A stretch of 64,000 bases of DNA from positions 124,001 to 188,000 of the forward strand of contig JACKBS010000012.1 in the NCBI GenBank assembly GCA_020634435.1, given 5' to 3'. This DNA is from Ardenticatenaceae bacterium. Lineage in GTDB: Bacteria; Chloroflexota; Anaerolineae; Promineifilales; Promineifilaceae. The first letter of the stretch is position 1. Every line of letters begins with the position of its first letter. This document shows, one piece after another, positions 25,890-36,000 of the stretch. The position numbers and the translations under genes were made by a program. The notes under the pieces are model-generated. The model did not search any database, was not told the origin of the DNA, and was given only the letters and a program-made list of their open reading frames with translations.

Positions 25890-27716
25890 TTATACTTCGT
25901 CCCTGTACTGGGCAACAAACGCATTTACCGTGTTAGTTAAGCTTTTGTGGCAAGCGGAATTACCAGTTGCTCGTTCTAAATGTTCTTTAAATTCTTCATC
26001 GGCTTCCCAGCTTACAAGGAAAAAATCCAGAAGCTCTTGCCGGAGCATGGTATCTTCTCGGTCAAAGATTGGAAGGAGCAGGGGCAAATACTGGTTTAAC
26101 GCCTTCTGAAGCCGATCACAGATATCTGCTCTATCAACTGATGAATCTTCCTCAAGCAATTTCAACCAATGGTACATAAGCTCCAGCAGGCTGATAATGC
26201 CTTTTTCGGAAGTGGTTTTTAGTGAATATAGCCAATCACCAAAAATCTCAACAGCCGCACTGTTTAGGGCACGATATCGTTCAGCTGACTGGTGCTGCAT
26301 ACTGACAGATAGCGCCCGTCGAAGGGTGAAATCAATCTTGCACAATCTTTCATCAAGAGTGGGCTTACTTACTAAATAGGTGGCCACAAGCTGATTACGT
26401 AGTTGACGGACGCGACGTGACACATCTACATCGCTTGATGGGCTGAGCAGGATGTTTTTTTCCAGTAAAGCCCTAAGCAAGGTGGAATCAAAGCGACGGA
26501 AAACGCTTAATACCCAAAGAACTGGCAACAAATCCAACTCAGATATATTGCTTAACATTTCTTCCTTGACAACAGGAAGGACGCGATTGAGAAAAAAGTT
26601 ATTCCACTGGTGATTAGTAGGGACAAAATCAGCATCAGCAACGGCAAGCAGCAGTAATTTGACACACTTTGGATGTCCACCCGTTAGATAGTAGATTTCT
26701 CGACCGATTTGGCTGCAGGCGGATTGGGCAATGGGGAAATTTTTGTGAGTTGCCAATTCACGAAGCATATTCTGAATAGGATCATCGTCCGGTGCCGGTG
26801 TAGGCTTGAGGCGGTCAATAGCCATACTCTCAAAGTGGAGATTCGGATGGTAACTTTCAATTTTCACAACAGGTTGCCTTGTGGCAATGACAACCTGAAA
26901 TTTGACGTCATCACGCCTAATTCCCAGAGCTTTAAGAGAATCTAGAAATTTGCGTTGATTGATTAAACCGGTTTCACTAATCAGCCAGTTTATGATTTGT
27001 TCATGCTCTTTGTTAGCTGAGTCAAAAAGAAAAATAAAGTGACTAAATCCAGGATTGCTATTGTGAAGATTGAGAATAGAGACAGCCAGATTGCTAGAAT
27101 CTGTATCTAACTGTGAAAGAATTTTTTCTTGAAGTTTTTCAATGGTTATCCCGCGTGCCAAATTTATATAACAAAGGAATACTTCGGGATGATTTTTATT
27201 TAAATGCCTTAAGAGATATGTTTTTCCAGCTCCGCTTGGACCATATAGCTCAATGTGATTAGCGTTTCCATTCAGGATTTTTTCCCTGAGATCGTCACGA
27301 TTTTGAAACTGAAAATCGTGAAAACCCTCATCTTGCCCCACACTAACGGCAGGAATCTCCTTTTGTCTTTGGGTAAACTCCCGTTGCAATACCGAAAATG
27401 GCATGTCTGCTTGCGGGATCGCTGCCTGATCAATCCCGATTGCACTATGGGAAAGTACTGAGATGAACCTATTGTATTGGGCTGGATTAACTTCTTTGAT
27501 TCGGGCTAGTAATTCAGGTATGAGTAGACGTCGAAGGCAGTAATCTAAAAGTAACATCACCCGTTGGGTAAAATTTTGTCCTCCAGCAAAATCCTCATAA
27601 ACAGGTCGGAAGAAATCAAAACAAAAGCTTGTGAATTCGTCATCGTTGAAGGAATTCATTATTAATTGGCGAATTTCAGCCATTACATAGAATGGTTGAT
27701 TTTGCTCATCAGCCAT
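25890..27716 (-). CDS. EAD1-like ATPase, first gene of the radical SAM-STAND operon
   Basis: A 608-aa protein with a strong RBS (AGGAGGGG). Residues 1-90 follow the EAD1 pattern (effector-associated domain 1): IRQLIMNSFNDDEFTSFCFDFFRPVYEDFAGG, then RVMLLLDYCLRRLLIPELLARIKEVNP. A P-loop ATPase follows, with GPSGAGKT at 159-166, Walker B HFIFLFDSAN at about 226-235 and GGHPKCVKLLLLAVAD. The C-terminal 250 residues are helical, without a call. EADs are adaptor domains that recruit partners carrying the same EAD. It probably acts as the trigger or scaffold of this operon, and its EAD could also pair with the EAD1 proteins further right. No enzymatic effector domain is visible in it. Confidence 0.8.
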   Translation of the reverse strand: MADEQNQPFYVMAEIRQLIMNSFNDDEFTSFCFDFFRPVYEDFAGGQNFTQRVMLLLDYCLRRLLIPELLARIKEVNPAQYNRFISVLSHSAIGIDQAAIPQADMPFSVLQREFTQRQKEIPAVSVGQDEGFHDFQFQNRDDLREKILNGNANHIELYGPSGAGKTYLLRHLNKNHPEVFLCYINLARGITIEKLQEKILSQLDTDSSNLAVSILNLHNSNPGFSHFIFLFDSANKEHEQIINWLISETGLINQRKFLDSLKALGIRRDDVKFQVVIATRQPVVKIESYHPNLHFESMAIDRLKPTPAPDDDPIQNMLRELATHKNFPIAQSACSQIGREIYYLTGGHPKCVKLLLLAVADADFVPTNHQWNNFFLNRVLPVVKEEMLSNISELDLLPVLWVLSVFRRFDSTLLRALLEKNILLSPSSDVDVSRRVRQLRNQLVATYLVSKPTLDERLCKIDFTLRRALSVSMQHQSAERYRALNSAAVEIFGDWLYSLKTTSEKGIISLLELMYHWLKLLEEDSSVDRADICDRLQKALNQYLPLLLPIFDREDTMLRQELLDFFLVSWEADEEFKEHLERATGNSACHKSLTNTVNAFVAQYRDEV

Positions 27717-28606
27717 ACCTTCCCCTCCTAGACACTAAAAAACAAAATGCAGGGATATGCAACTATTAAAAACGCAGAGAGAATCTTATTGTTGCCAAAC
27801 CTAAACTTTCTCAATTCCAAAATAAAGTCTCTTAGAGCACTTATTCTGGTGATAAAAGTCACCTTGTTCGCAAATTGTAGTCAGCGAAACAAAGATGGAG
27901 GCTGGTGGGAAGAACAGGTTCAAACCAGACTCTCACTAGAATGGGTTTAAACCAGCTCTGTTTTTTTGGTAAGAGGTATCAACAAAACTCATTTAGCTAT
28001 TGGCGGAAATGGCATTTTGAGAGCTAGGAAATTAGACTGTAGGTCTTTAGACTTTTGCAGAGGAAATCAGCCAAGGCACGTTTATATGCTACTGACCCTG
28101 GCGGTTTTGATCACCAATGGTTTATACGGTTGTCCTGGATGCCCCTACCGGGTGCTAGATCAATGGCAGTTAGGGTCATGACGATCGCAAGGTTTCTGAA
28201 AGACACCGGATTGACGTTAGATATGCACATGGGCGACTTTACGCATGGGCAAAAAGAGACAACACGCTAATGTCCTGGAGCGAGCCAGAGCCGCAACGGA
28301 TGATAATCTGGCGCGCTTCCCGCCTGAGCGGCGCGGGCGATTTTGTTGGAGGCATTGTTAGCGTGTTTGAAAGGAGGCAGGCAGGGTGGAGACAGTGGTG
28401 TGTCTGGCTACGGGAACAAATGATTTAGATCAGGCGGAAACAAGCGTTGGACATTCTTAGATAGCTCAATAAATTGAAGTACTATATCAGATGGGGTTAC
28501 TGGATGGCATCATTTTAACCGAGGAAGGGTAGCGGTACATTCTGGAAGGGTGGATAAAGATGTCAGACTAGCAGTTAAATGACGAAGGTTGCTTTTACGT
28601 GTTGGA
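27717..28606. other. gene-poor region with probable decayed reading frames
   Basis: I can support no intact gene in these 890 bp. Short rightward frames with stops look like remains, for example a stretch near 28480-28570 that reads VLYQMGLLDGIILTEEG, a stop, then RYILEGWIKMSD. A GC-richer patch (28240-28400) encodes ERARAATDDNLARFPPERRGRF before stops. The origin is unknown. Confidence 0.4.
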
Positions 28607-31600
28607 TTAAACCAGCTTCAAAAAATGAACTCGCCCAAGCCCATCGCCTAAGACAATTCTATCATCAGGGGTTATAGCATAAGATTCGATCGGCCCATCA
28701 GCTGTAAAGCTTGCTAGTTGCTCCCCCTCATCTATTTGCCAGATAATCAGTCGTGGTCCCTCGACCGTCATTAAATAATCTAACCTAGAAAAGCGCATCA
28801 TAAACCGTACACCAGAGATATGCCCATCAAGCGATCGTAATAAAGAACCTTGCTCAATATCCCACACCTTCACTGTATGGTCATCACTACGGCAAGAGGA
28901 ACTGAGACGCCCATCGTTGGTGAGGAGCAGATTGTCTACCCAATGCGTGTGACCTTCTAGACTATGTAACAAAGTTCCCGTCTCAACGTTCCACACTTTT
29001 ATTGTACGATCGTCAGTGGCACCACAAGAAGATATGAGACGGCCGTCACCAGTCAGAAGAAGATTTTCGATTTGATCGGTGTGACCTTCTAGATTGTGTA
29101 ACAAAACTCCTGTCTCAATATGCCAAACTTTTATGTTAATGTCGGCTGACGAGATAAGACAACCGTTGTCTGTGAGAAGTAGATTGTTAATCCTAGCTGT
29201 ATGGCCTTCTAAGGTGCGCAAAAGTTCTCCCGTCTCGATGTCCCATACTTTTATTTGATTGCTTGCCGAGGAGATCAGGCTCCCATTGTTGGTAAGGAGC
29301 AGGTTGGAAACCCCTGCAGTATGGCCATCTAAATTCTGCAACATTAACCCTGTTTGGGTATCCCATACTTTCACCGTATGATCATCACTAGTCCTGCCAC
29401 CACAACAGGAAAGTAGACGCTCGTCATTGGTGAGAAGTAGGTTGGAAACTAATGCTGTGTGACCCTCCAAGCTATGCAACAGCGTTCCTGTTTTAATATC
29501 CCTAATCTTTATAGCATGATCATTATTGTTGCTGCAAGAAAAGAAAAGGTATTTGTTGCTCGTGAGGAGCAAGTTTTCAACTCCTGCAGTATGATCCGTC
29601 AGAGTTTGCAGTAATGTTGCCGTCTTTATGTCCCATATTTTGACCACTTGGTCTTTGCCCCAGCAAGATGAGATAAGACGCCCGTCACCAGTCAGGAGCA
29701 ATTTGCGTACTGGCGAGTTGTGTTCCTCTAAACTATGCAAAAGTGACCTTGCTTTAATATCCCACACCTTCACTGTATGGTCGTTACTATGCCTGCCACC
29801 ACAAGAGGAAACAAGATGACCACCATCAGTCAGGAGTAGATTGTCAACTCCAGAGACATGCCCCTCTAGGTTGCCCAACAGGGCACCTGTTTCAATGTTC
29901 CACACCTTAACGGTAGAGTCGTTACTAGTACCACAAGATGAGAGAAGACGGTTTTCCTTGATGGGAACTAATTTGTCAATACCAGCGGAATGACCCCTTA
30001 GAGTATGCAACAGTATCCCTGTATTAATATCCCAAATCTTAGCCGTGTAGTCTTTGCTGTGATGGCCGCCACAAGAGGTTACAAGGTGACCGTCGTCGAT
30101 TAGGAGCATATTATTAACTCCAACGGCATGACCATTGAGAGTGTGCAACAGGGTTCCCGTCTCAATGTTCCACACCTTCACCGTGTGGTCGTTGCTTTTG
30201 CTGCCACCGGAACAGGAAAGAAGATAACCATTGCTGGTTAGGAGTAGGTTGGTAACTGGCGATGTGTGGCCCTCCAGGCTATGCAACAGCGTCCCCGTCT
30301 CAATGTTCCACACCTTCACCGTATGGTCGTTGCTTTTGCTGCTGCCAGAAGAGGAAATAAGACGACCATTGCTGGTGAGAAGTAGGTTGGAAATTGACGA
30401 TGTGTGGCCTTCAAGGCTGTGTAACAATGTTCCCGTCTCGATGTCCCACACCTTCACTGTGTGATCTTTGCCCCGACAAGACGTGAGGAGACGACCGTCA
30501 CCGGTGAGGAGTAAATTGCAAACTGGGGCAATATGCCCTTTTAGACGATGCAACAGCATACCCGTCTCAATGTCCCACACTTTCACCAAATGATCACTGG
30601 CGATTGTGCCGCAACTAGAGGTGAGAAGATAACTGTGGTCGGCAAGGAGCATGTTATCAACCCCTTCAGGGTGACCTTCCAAACTAAATAACATCGTCCC
30701 CGTCTCAATATCCCAAATCTTCACTGTATTGTCGCCTAGGGTGGTAGCGTGGCAAGAGGAGATAAGACGACCAGTGTCAGTAATGATCATATTGTCAACC
30801 CCAGCGGTGTGGCCCTCCAGGCTATGCAACAACCTCCCCGTCTCAATATCCCATACCTTCATCGTATGGTCGTTTCCCCAGCCACAAGAGGAGAGGAGAT
30901 GATTATCGTCGATGAGCAGCAGATTGGATACACCGGCGGTATGGCCCGTAAGGCTGCGTAACAGCGCCCCCGTGTTAATGTCCCACACCCTCACCGTGTT
31001 GTCACGGCTTTCGTGGCCACTACAGGAGGTAATTAGACAGCTGTCTCCAATCAAAAGCAGATTGTCAACACCTTCTGAGTGACCTATCAATGTATAGATA
31101 AGACTACCGCCCGGAGGCGTCAAGCTAGGGGATTGTGTTTGTAACCGAAGCGAAAGTTTTTGTTGTTGAGTTGCACCGACAAATGGCTCCCATGGTTTTC
31201 CGAGTCCTGACAATCTTCCATAAAGCTGGCTAGCCAATTGGTTCTTATCTACTGCCAGCACACCAGCTGACAACTGTAGAGCATGGCGCAATAAATCCAG
31301 CTGTGATTGTCCCTCGGTTTTCTGCCGCAAATCGAAATCGTTAATTAGATTTAGGATATTATTAGCCTGCAATTTGGCATCCAACCAATCAAAATTAAAC
31401 AGCACTTGTTCTAGTTTATTTTGCTGCCCCGCTTCGCCCATATGCCATAACAAATAGTGATATGTGTAGCCGTCATCCGGCAAACATTGCCATTCCCCAC
31501 CGCATTTCCTTTCATAACCGTTTAGCAAATGTTCCTGCCATGATTGGTACTGCTCATTTGCAGTGTGCTCAATCAGATAATGTCGTGTGACATCATGCAG

Positions 31601-32998
31601 TTGTATCGTTTGGGTTTGCTGATCATAGTTCAGCAGTAGGGATAAATTGGCCAAGCGTCGGCAAAGCCTTTCGGTTGCTTTGATTGAGAGTTGGTCTGTT
31701 TCTCCCCAAAGTAAGCCAACGACACTTACAGGAATGACAGCATCTTCCGGGAAAACTGCTAACTCGTGAAAACGGGCGGCTTCATCAACATGAGTGCGGC
31801 CATACATTGCATCTGGTTGCAACTGCCGCAAACTAACGCTCATGCTGGCAGCAACAGCCTGGTACCGTTCCTCAGCATTGGCCGCATCAAACGAGATTAG
31901 CCCGAATTCATCCAACTCTTCATTGACAGCAGTTATTGCTTGTGACACAGAAAGGCCATGGCGTTTGATATCTTCATAAAGGCGGCCGTTAACCAACTTT
32001 AACAACAACGGCCATTCACCTAATCGCCCTGCTAGAGCTAAAAGCTGGCAGGGGGCTGAAACGCCCAACCCGGTGCCCAGCAAGTCAACTGCCTCAGATT
32101 GTCGCATCGCGTCTAAGGTAACTAGCTTGGCTTCTTTTGGTACTACGCTGGTAATACGGGTTGTTATTAGACGTGCACATTGTTTGCCCCCTTGTAAAAA
32201 GGGTCGCAAATGGCCTCCATTCCATACATCGTCAATCACCAGCAAGCAACGCCGCTCATCCAATTCTGCGCTCAACTGTACCGTCGCATCATGTTCGTCT
32301 ATAAACTGTGCTTCTTCCCCAGTCAGGGCCTTGTACAGCTTTTGCAAACCCGGTATGATCTTAGTTCTATCCTCGCCAACGGTTGTCCACAAAATGCCAT
32401 CTGGATACGCATCGAGGATGCGCTCATCATGGCATATTGCTTGCGCGAGGGTCGTTTTGCCAAAGCCGCCCGCTCCTTGCAATGTGGCGGTGATGGCGAC
32501 TGTTTGCTTATCTTCGCCCAAAAGGTGGGTAATTAGTTGTTCGTATTCCTGGGGGCGTTGGACAAAATCATCAGGTGGTTTCAGTGCCATACGTGGCGGT
32601 GAGGGTGTATCTTTTTCTGGCGGATAATGGTGGTGTTCGTGCTTGTCACCCATTACCTTATCACCTAAAACTTTATCCCCATACACGACGTCACCAGAAA
32701 TATAATATTTGTTGGCAGATGCGGCCATTTCCAACGATTTGGGCAATTCAAAATCATCTGGTACTGTCGGCCACTCAACATGGGGGCGCTGCTCTTGGGC
32801 TAAGGTGACGAGTTCAGGTAAACGGCCGTTTCTGGCCAGCTCCAGCAACAACTCTCGAATCCGCGACGGCTTTTCTTCACCAGCAACGCTCTCATAATCT
32901 ATACTCAAATCAAGGACAAGCGTCCGAATTTCGGCAAGATTAAAATGTTGATTCAGTAGCTGATGTAATTGTGATAAGTAAGTAGCACTGTCGGTCAC
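28607..32998 (-). CDS. EAD1-STAND (NB-ARC) protein with about 18 WD40 repeats
   Basis: A 1463-aa protein starting at GTG (GTGACCGACAGT), the same start context as its paralogue to the right. Residues 1-78 are EAD1 (LHQLLNQHFNLAEIRTLVLDLSIDYESVAG, RIRELLLELARNGRLPELV). A linker repeats GDKV (GDVVYGDKVLGDKVMGDKHEHHH, about 102-124). NB-ARC: Walker A GAGGFGKT at 175-182, Walker B CLLVIDDVW at 251-259. From about residue 635 there are WD40 units ending in KVWDIETG; I count about 18, enough for two or more propellers. Several adjacent units are nearly identical, a sign of recent internal duplication. The role is probably a sensor (WD40) that oligomerises with ATP and recruits an effector through EAD1. 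No effector domain is in the same chain. Confidence 0.88.
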   Translation of the reverse strand: MTDSATYLSQLHQLLNQHFNLAEIRTLVLDLSIDYESVAGEEKPSRIRELLLELARNGRLPELVTLAQEQRPHVEWPTVPDDFELPKSLEMAASANKYYISGDVVYGDKVLGDKVMGDKHEHHHYPPEKDTPSPPRMALKPPDDFVQRPQEYEQLITHLLGEDKQTVAITATLQGAGGFGKTTLAQAICHDERILDAYPDGILWTTVGEDRTKIIPGLQKLYKALTGEEAQFIDEHDATVQLSAELDERRCLLVIDDVWNGGHLRPFLQGGKQCARLITTRITSVVPKEAKLVTLDAMRQSEAVDLLGTGLGVSAPCQLLALAGRLGEWPLLLKLVNGRLYEDIKRHGLSVSQAITAVNEELDEFGLISFDAANAEERYQAVAASMSVSLRQLQPDAMYGRTHVDEAARFHELAVFPEDAVIPVSVVGLLWGETDQLSIKATERLCRRLANLSLLLNYDQQTQTIQLHDVTRHYLIEHTANEQYQSWQEHLLNGYERKCGGEWQCLPDDGYTYHYLLWHMGEAGQQNKLEQVLFNFDWLDAKLQANNILNLINDFDLRQKTEGQSQLDLLRHALQLSAGVLAVDKNQLASQLYGRLSGLGKPWEPFVGATQQQKLSLRLQTQSPSLTPPGGSLIYTLIGHSEGVDNLLLIGDSCLITSCSGHESRDNTVRVWDINTGALLRSLTGHTAGVSNLLLIDDNHLLSSCGWGNDHTMKVWDIETGRLLHSLEGHTAGVDNMIITDTGRLISSCHATTLGDNTVKIWDIETGTMLFSLEGHPEGVDNMLLADHSYLLTSSCGTIASDHLVKVWDIETGMLLHRLKGHIAPVCNLLLTGDGRLLTSCRGKDHTVKVWDIETGTLLHSLEGHTSSISNLLLTSNGRLISSSGSSKSNDHTVKVWNIETGTLLHSLEGHTSPVTNLLLTSNGYLLSCSGGSKSNDHTVKVWNIETGTLLHTLNGHAVGVNNMLLIDDGHLVTSCGGHHSKDYTAKIWDINTGILLHTLRGHSAGIDKLVPIKENRLLSSCGTSNDSTVKVWNIETGALLGNLEGHVSGVDNLLLTDGGHLVSSCGGRHSNDHTVKVWDIKARSLLHSLEEHNSPVRKLLLTGDGRLISSCWGKDQVVKIWDIKTATLLQTLTDHTAGVENLLLTSNKYLFFSCSNNNDHAIKIRDIKTGTLLHSLEGHTALVSNLLLTNDERLLSCCGGRTSDDHTVKVWDTQTGLMLQNLDGHTAGVSNLLLTNNGSLISSASNQIKVWDIETGELLRTLEGHTARINNLLLTDNGCLISSADINIKVWHIETGVLLHNLEGHTDQIENLLLTGDGRLISSCGATDDRTIKVWNVETGTLLHSLEGHTHWVDNLLLTNDGRLSSSCRSDDHTVKVWDIEQGSLLRSLDGHISGVRFMMRFSRLDYLMTVEGPRLIIWQIDEGEQLASFTADGPIESYAITPDDRIVLGDGLGRVHFLKLV

Positions 32999-33099
32999 AA
33001 GAGCCCTTATCCTGATAAAACGCTTATGCCTTTGAGAAAGCCCAATAATTACAGTCTGGATGTTAAGTTGCAGTTCCTCTTTTAACTGTTTGATAAGTA

Positions 33100-36000
33100 T
33101 TAACCATCATGGTCGCTTAAGGTACTGAAAGTTGGTATCTCACAGTTTTCAGCATGTAGATAATCGGAGCATTCCTGATCAGTGAGTTGACGCGTTAATC
33201 GGCCCTCGACTAAGGTAAATAACTCTTCAAGCTTTACGACGTGCATACGTATCTGACCATCAGAGTGAATAGAAATCATTCTTTTACCGCTGGGGGAAAA
33301 GCTTATGCCTTCGTAGCTACCTGAATAACTGAGGAGTGTGTGTAATTCTTCACCAGTGGCAACATCCCAAATTTTAGTTTCTCCATTTAAATCTTTAATA
33401 ATTAGAAGAGCATCATCGTAGCTGAATGCTGCATAATTAGCACCTGTATAATAGTAATCAACGTTTGCGGTTATAGAGGATATTTTTTGTCCTGTTTCAG
33501 TATCCCACACCTCAACATAATTTTCTTCTCCCTTCATCAATATAAGGGACCCACGTGGGCTCATTATCACAGGTGACAAGTTTTCCGATAATGGCATTGA
33601 CAGTAATTCTTTGCCAAGAGCAGGATCCCAAACTGAAAAAGTATTATTTTGCGCAGTAACCAAACGAGATCCATCTAAGCTATAAGCTGCCTTTAATAAG
33701 GTTCCTGAGTTTTTGGGAAATGTTAAAATTGCGTCACCGGAATTAATATCAAATACAGTTGCTACTTGTCCACCTGCTAGGGAGATTATTTTTGTGCTGT
33801 CACTACTAAAAAATATTTCTCTGGGTGCACCGCCTAATTGTGGTTTTGACAAGATGGGTTTGTAGGGATATTCATCTGTTTCTGATTCGTTACGAACAGT
33901 TAATACTTCGGTCGGGTCTTTATAAGCTATACTAAACTCCGTGAGCTTCTCTCCCGAAAATGCTTCTCGTATCTCACAAGTTTCATTGATGTATGAAATA
34001 GCTAATAACGTCCCATCGGGACTCAACGAAAAATTTCTACCGCCTGCCAAAGTGTATAATACATCGCCAGAGGCCATATCCCATGCGTATAGTAGACCAC
34101 TACTTGTGCCTAATGTGTAAAATCGATCGCCTTCTGGACTTATTACAATTTTTTGTATCCGTTCGTCATGTCCAGAATACACAGGAATTAACGGTTCGGC
34201 ACTAAAATTCCAGAGTTGTATGCGATTTGCCCCAATTGCAATTTGGTTGTCATCTGGATGAATGGCTATATCATTGATTTGATCGGAACCATGAGCAGAA
34301 ATAGGATCGGTTATCTCATTATCCCCATTGTGGTATATTGTAATCAGTTGCTTGGACGCTATATCCCATAATTTGACCGTGCCATCCCAGCTCGCGGTTG
34401 CAAGATACTGCCCATTGTGTGTAAATGCCAACTTCACTATATCATCTATGTGTCCGTGTATATTACCAACTTCTTCTCCAGTATTTGCATTAAAAATATT
34501 GATATAGCCTGTAGAATTTCCAGTTGCTAGTAAGAACCCATCCGGACTAAATGCGACACTTGCTCCGTTAAAGTCAAATAATATTTCTCCAGATGCAGCA
34601 TCTAGCATAAAACCTGATATTGCCAATTGGGAATTATCAGGGCTAAAGGCAATGTCCCTACTATTGGATGAGATATCTAATAAAAGTTCCCCCGAATAGG
34701 AATTCCATACCTTTGGAGGCATATTGCGCCCTGTTGCTGCAATTCGATTACCATCATGGCTGAAAGTAATCCTAGTAATTGCTGAAAAAGAATAGGTTGA
34801 AGTAGTAGGGAGTCTTAAGGTCTCCTTACCAGTATCTATATCCCAAACCCGAATAGTATAATCATAACCGGCAGAGGCTATACGATCCCCTTGGGGACTA
34901 AAAGCAACACTGCCGACCCGTTCAGTATGCCCGACAAGAGTCATGAGTAATCTATTGGTGGGCAACTCCCATATTTTTATACTGCCATCAAAGCTAGCTG
35001 TAGCTAATTTTGTTCCATCTAGACTAAAGGCAACTCCATGAATTTCGTCAGTGTGCCCAGATAAAACTTGCTGATCTGGAAGCACATGGGCTACTTCGTA
35101 GAGGGCACGCTCTGCTTGCTGTGTTATTTCGCCGTTGTGCTCGTAAGTTAGCCATGATGCATAAAGTGCCAATAAGCCACTTAACTCTGGGTCAAAAATC
35201 AACTTGTTATTTGCTTCTGCTGACAACTCACGAGCTTGTGAATATAGCAGTTGTTCTTCCGCTTCTTGTTGCGCAATCAATGCACTGGCCTCAGCGGTGC
35301 TTCTTATAGCTACTTCTGTTAAAGCAATATTGGCGTTAGCAACAGCCGTTCCCTCGTTTTCAAAAGCCCGCGTACTTTCTCGATTGGCAAGATCTGCATT
35401 CGCAATGGCATCTGATTCACTATGAAATGCACGAGTTGATTCTGCTCTAGATGTTGCCAATGCATGAGCTTCAGCTGTGCTAGCTTCTAAAGCTGCATTG
35501 CGTTGAAATATAGCCTCTGTATTTGCTGTTTCTGCCGAGATTAGAGCGGCTGTAGCTGTCGCCAGGTTCTTGTTAGCTGTTTCGGCACTGGCTTCTGAAT
35601 TTAAGAAGGAGAAGTAAGCAGCTACCGCAAAAACAAACGCAATGCTAAAAGCTGTTGCCAAGACTATAATAGTTCTACGTCGTTGAGCATCTATCTCTCT
35701 TTCTAGCCTTTGTCGTTCAGTAATACAGGCCCTTAAGAAAGATTGTTCCAAATCATTTAGCAGATCTGGATTATTTTTTACCCACTGTTCAGCTTCGTTA
35801 AGCCGAAAGCCACTGTATAGCAAGCTGGAATCCTGCTCATTATTGCGCCACTCACGCTCGGCGTCTGTCAACCGACGGTGAATGATTAAACCTTCCCGAT
35901 CCGCATCCAGCCATTTTCGCAGGCGCGGCCATTCCCGAATCAACGCTTCGTGGGCGACATCTATGCCGTCTTCGGTAGCTGTTATGAGTCGGGCGGTAGT

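Noticed and set aside
28055..28270. 71-aa rightward frame in the gap left of the EAD1-WD40 gene
   Set aside because: No ribosome binding site or recognisable motif; surrounded by interrupted frames, so treated as decayed sequence.
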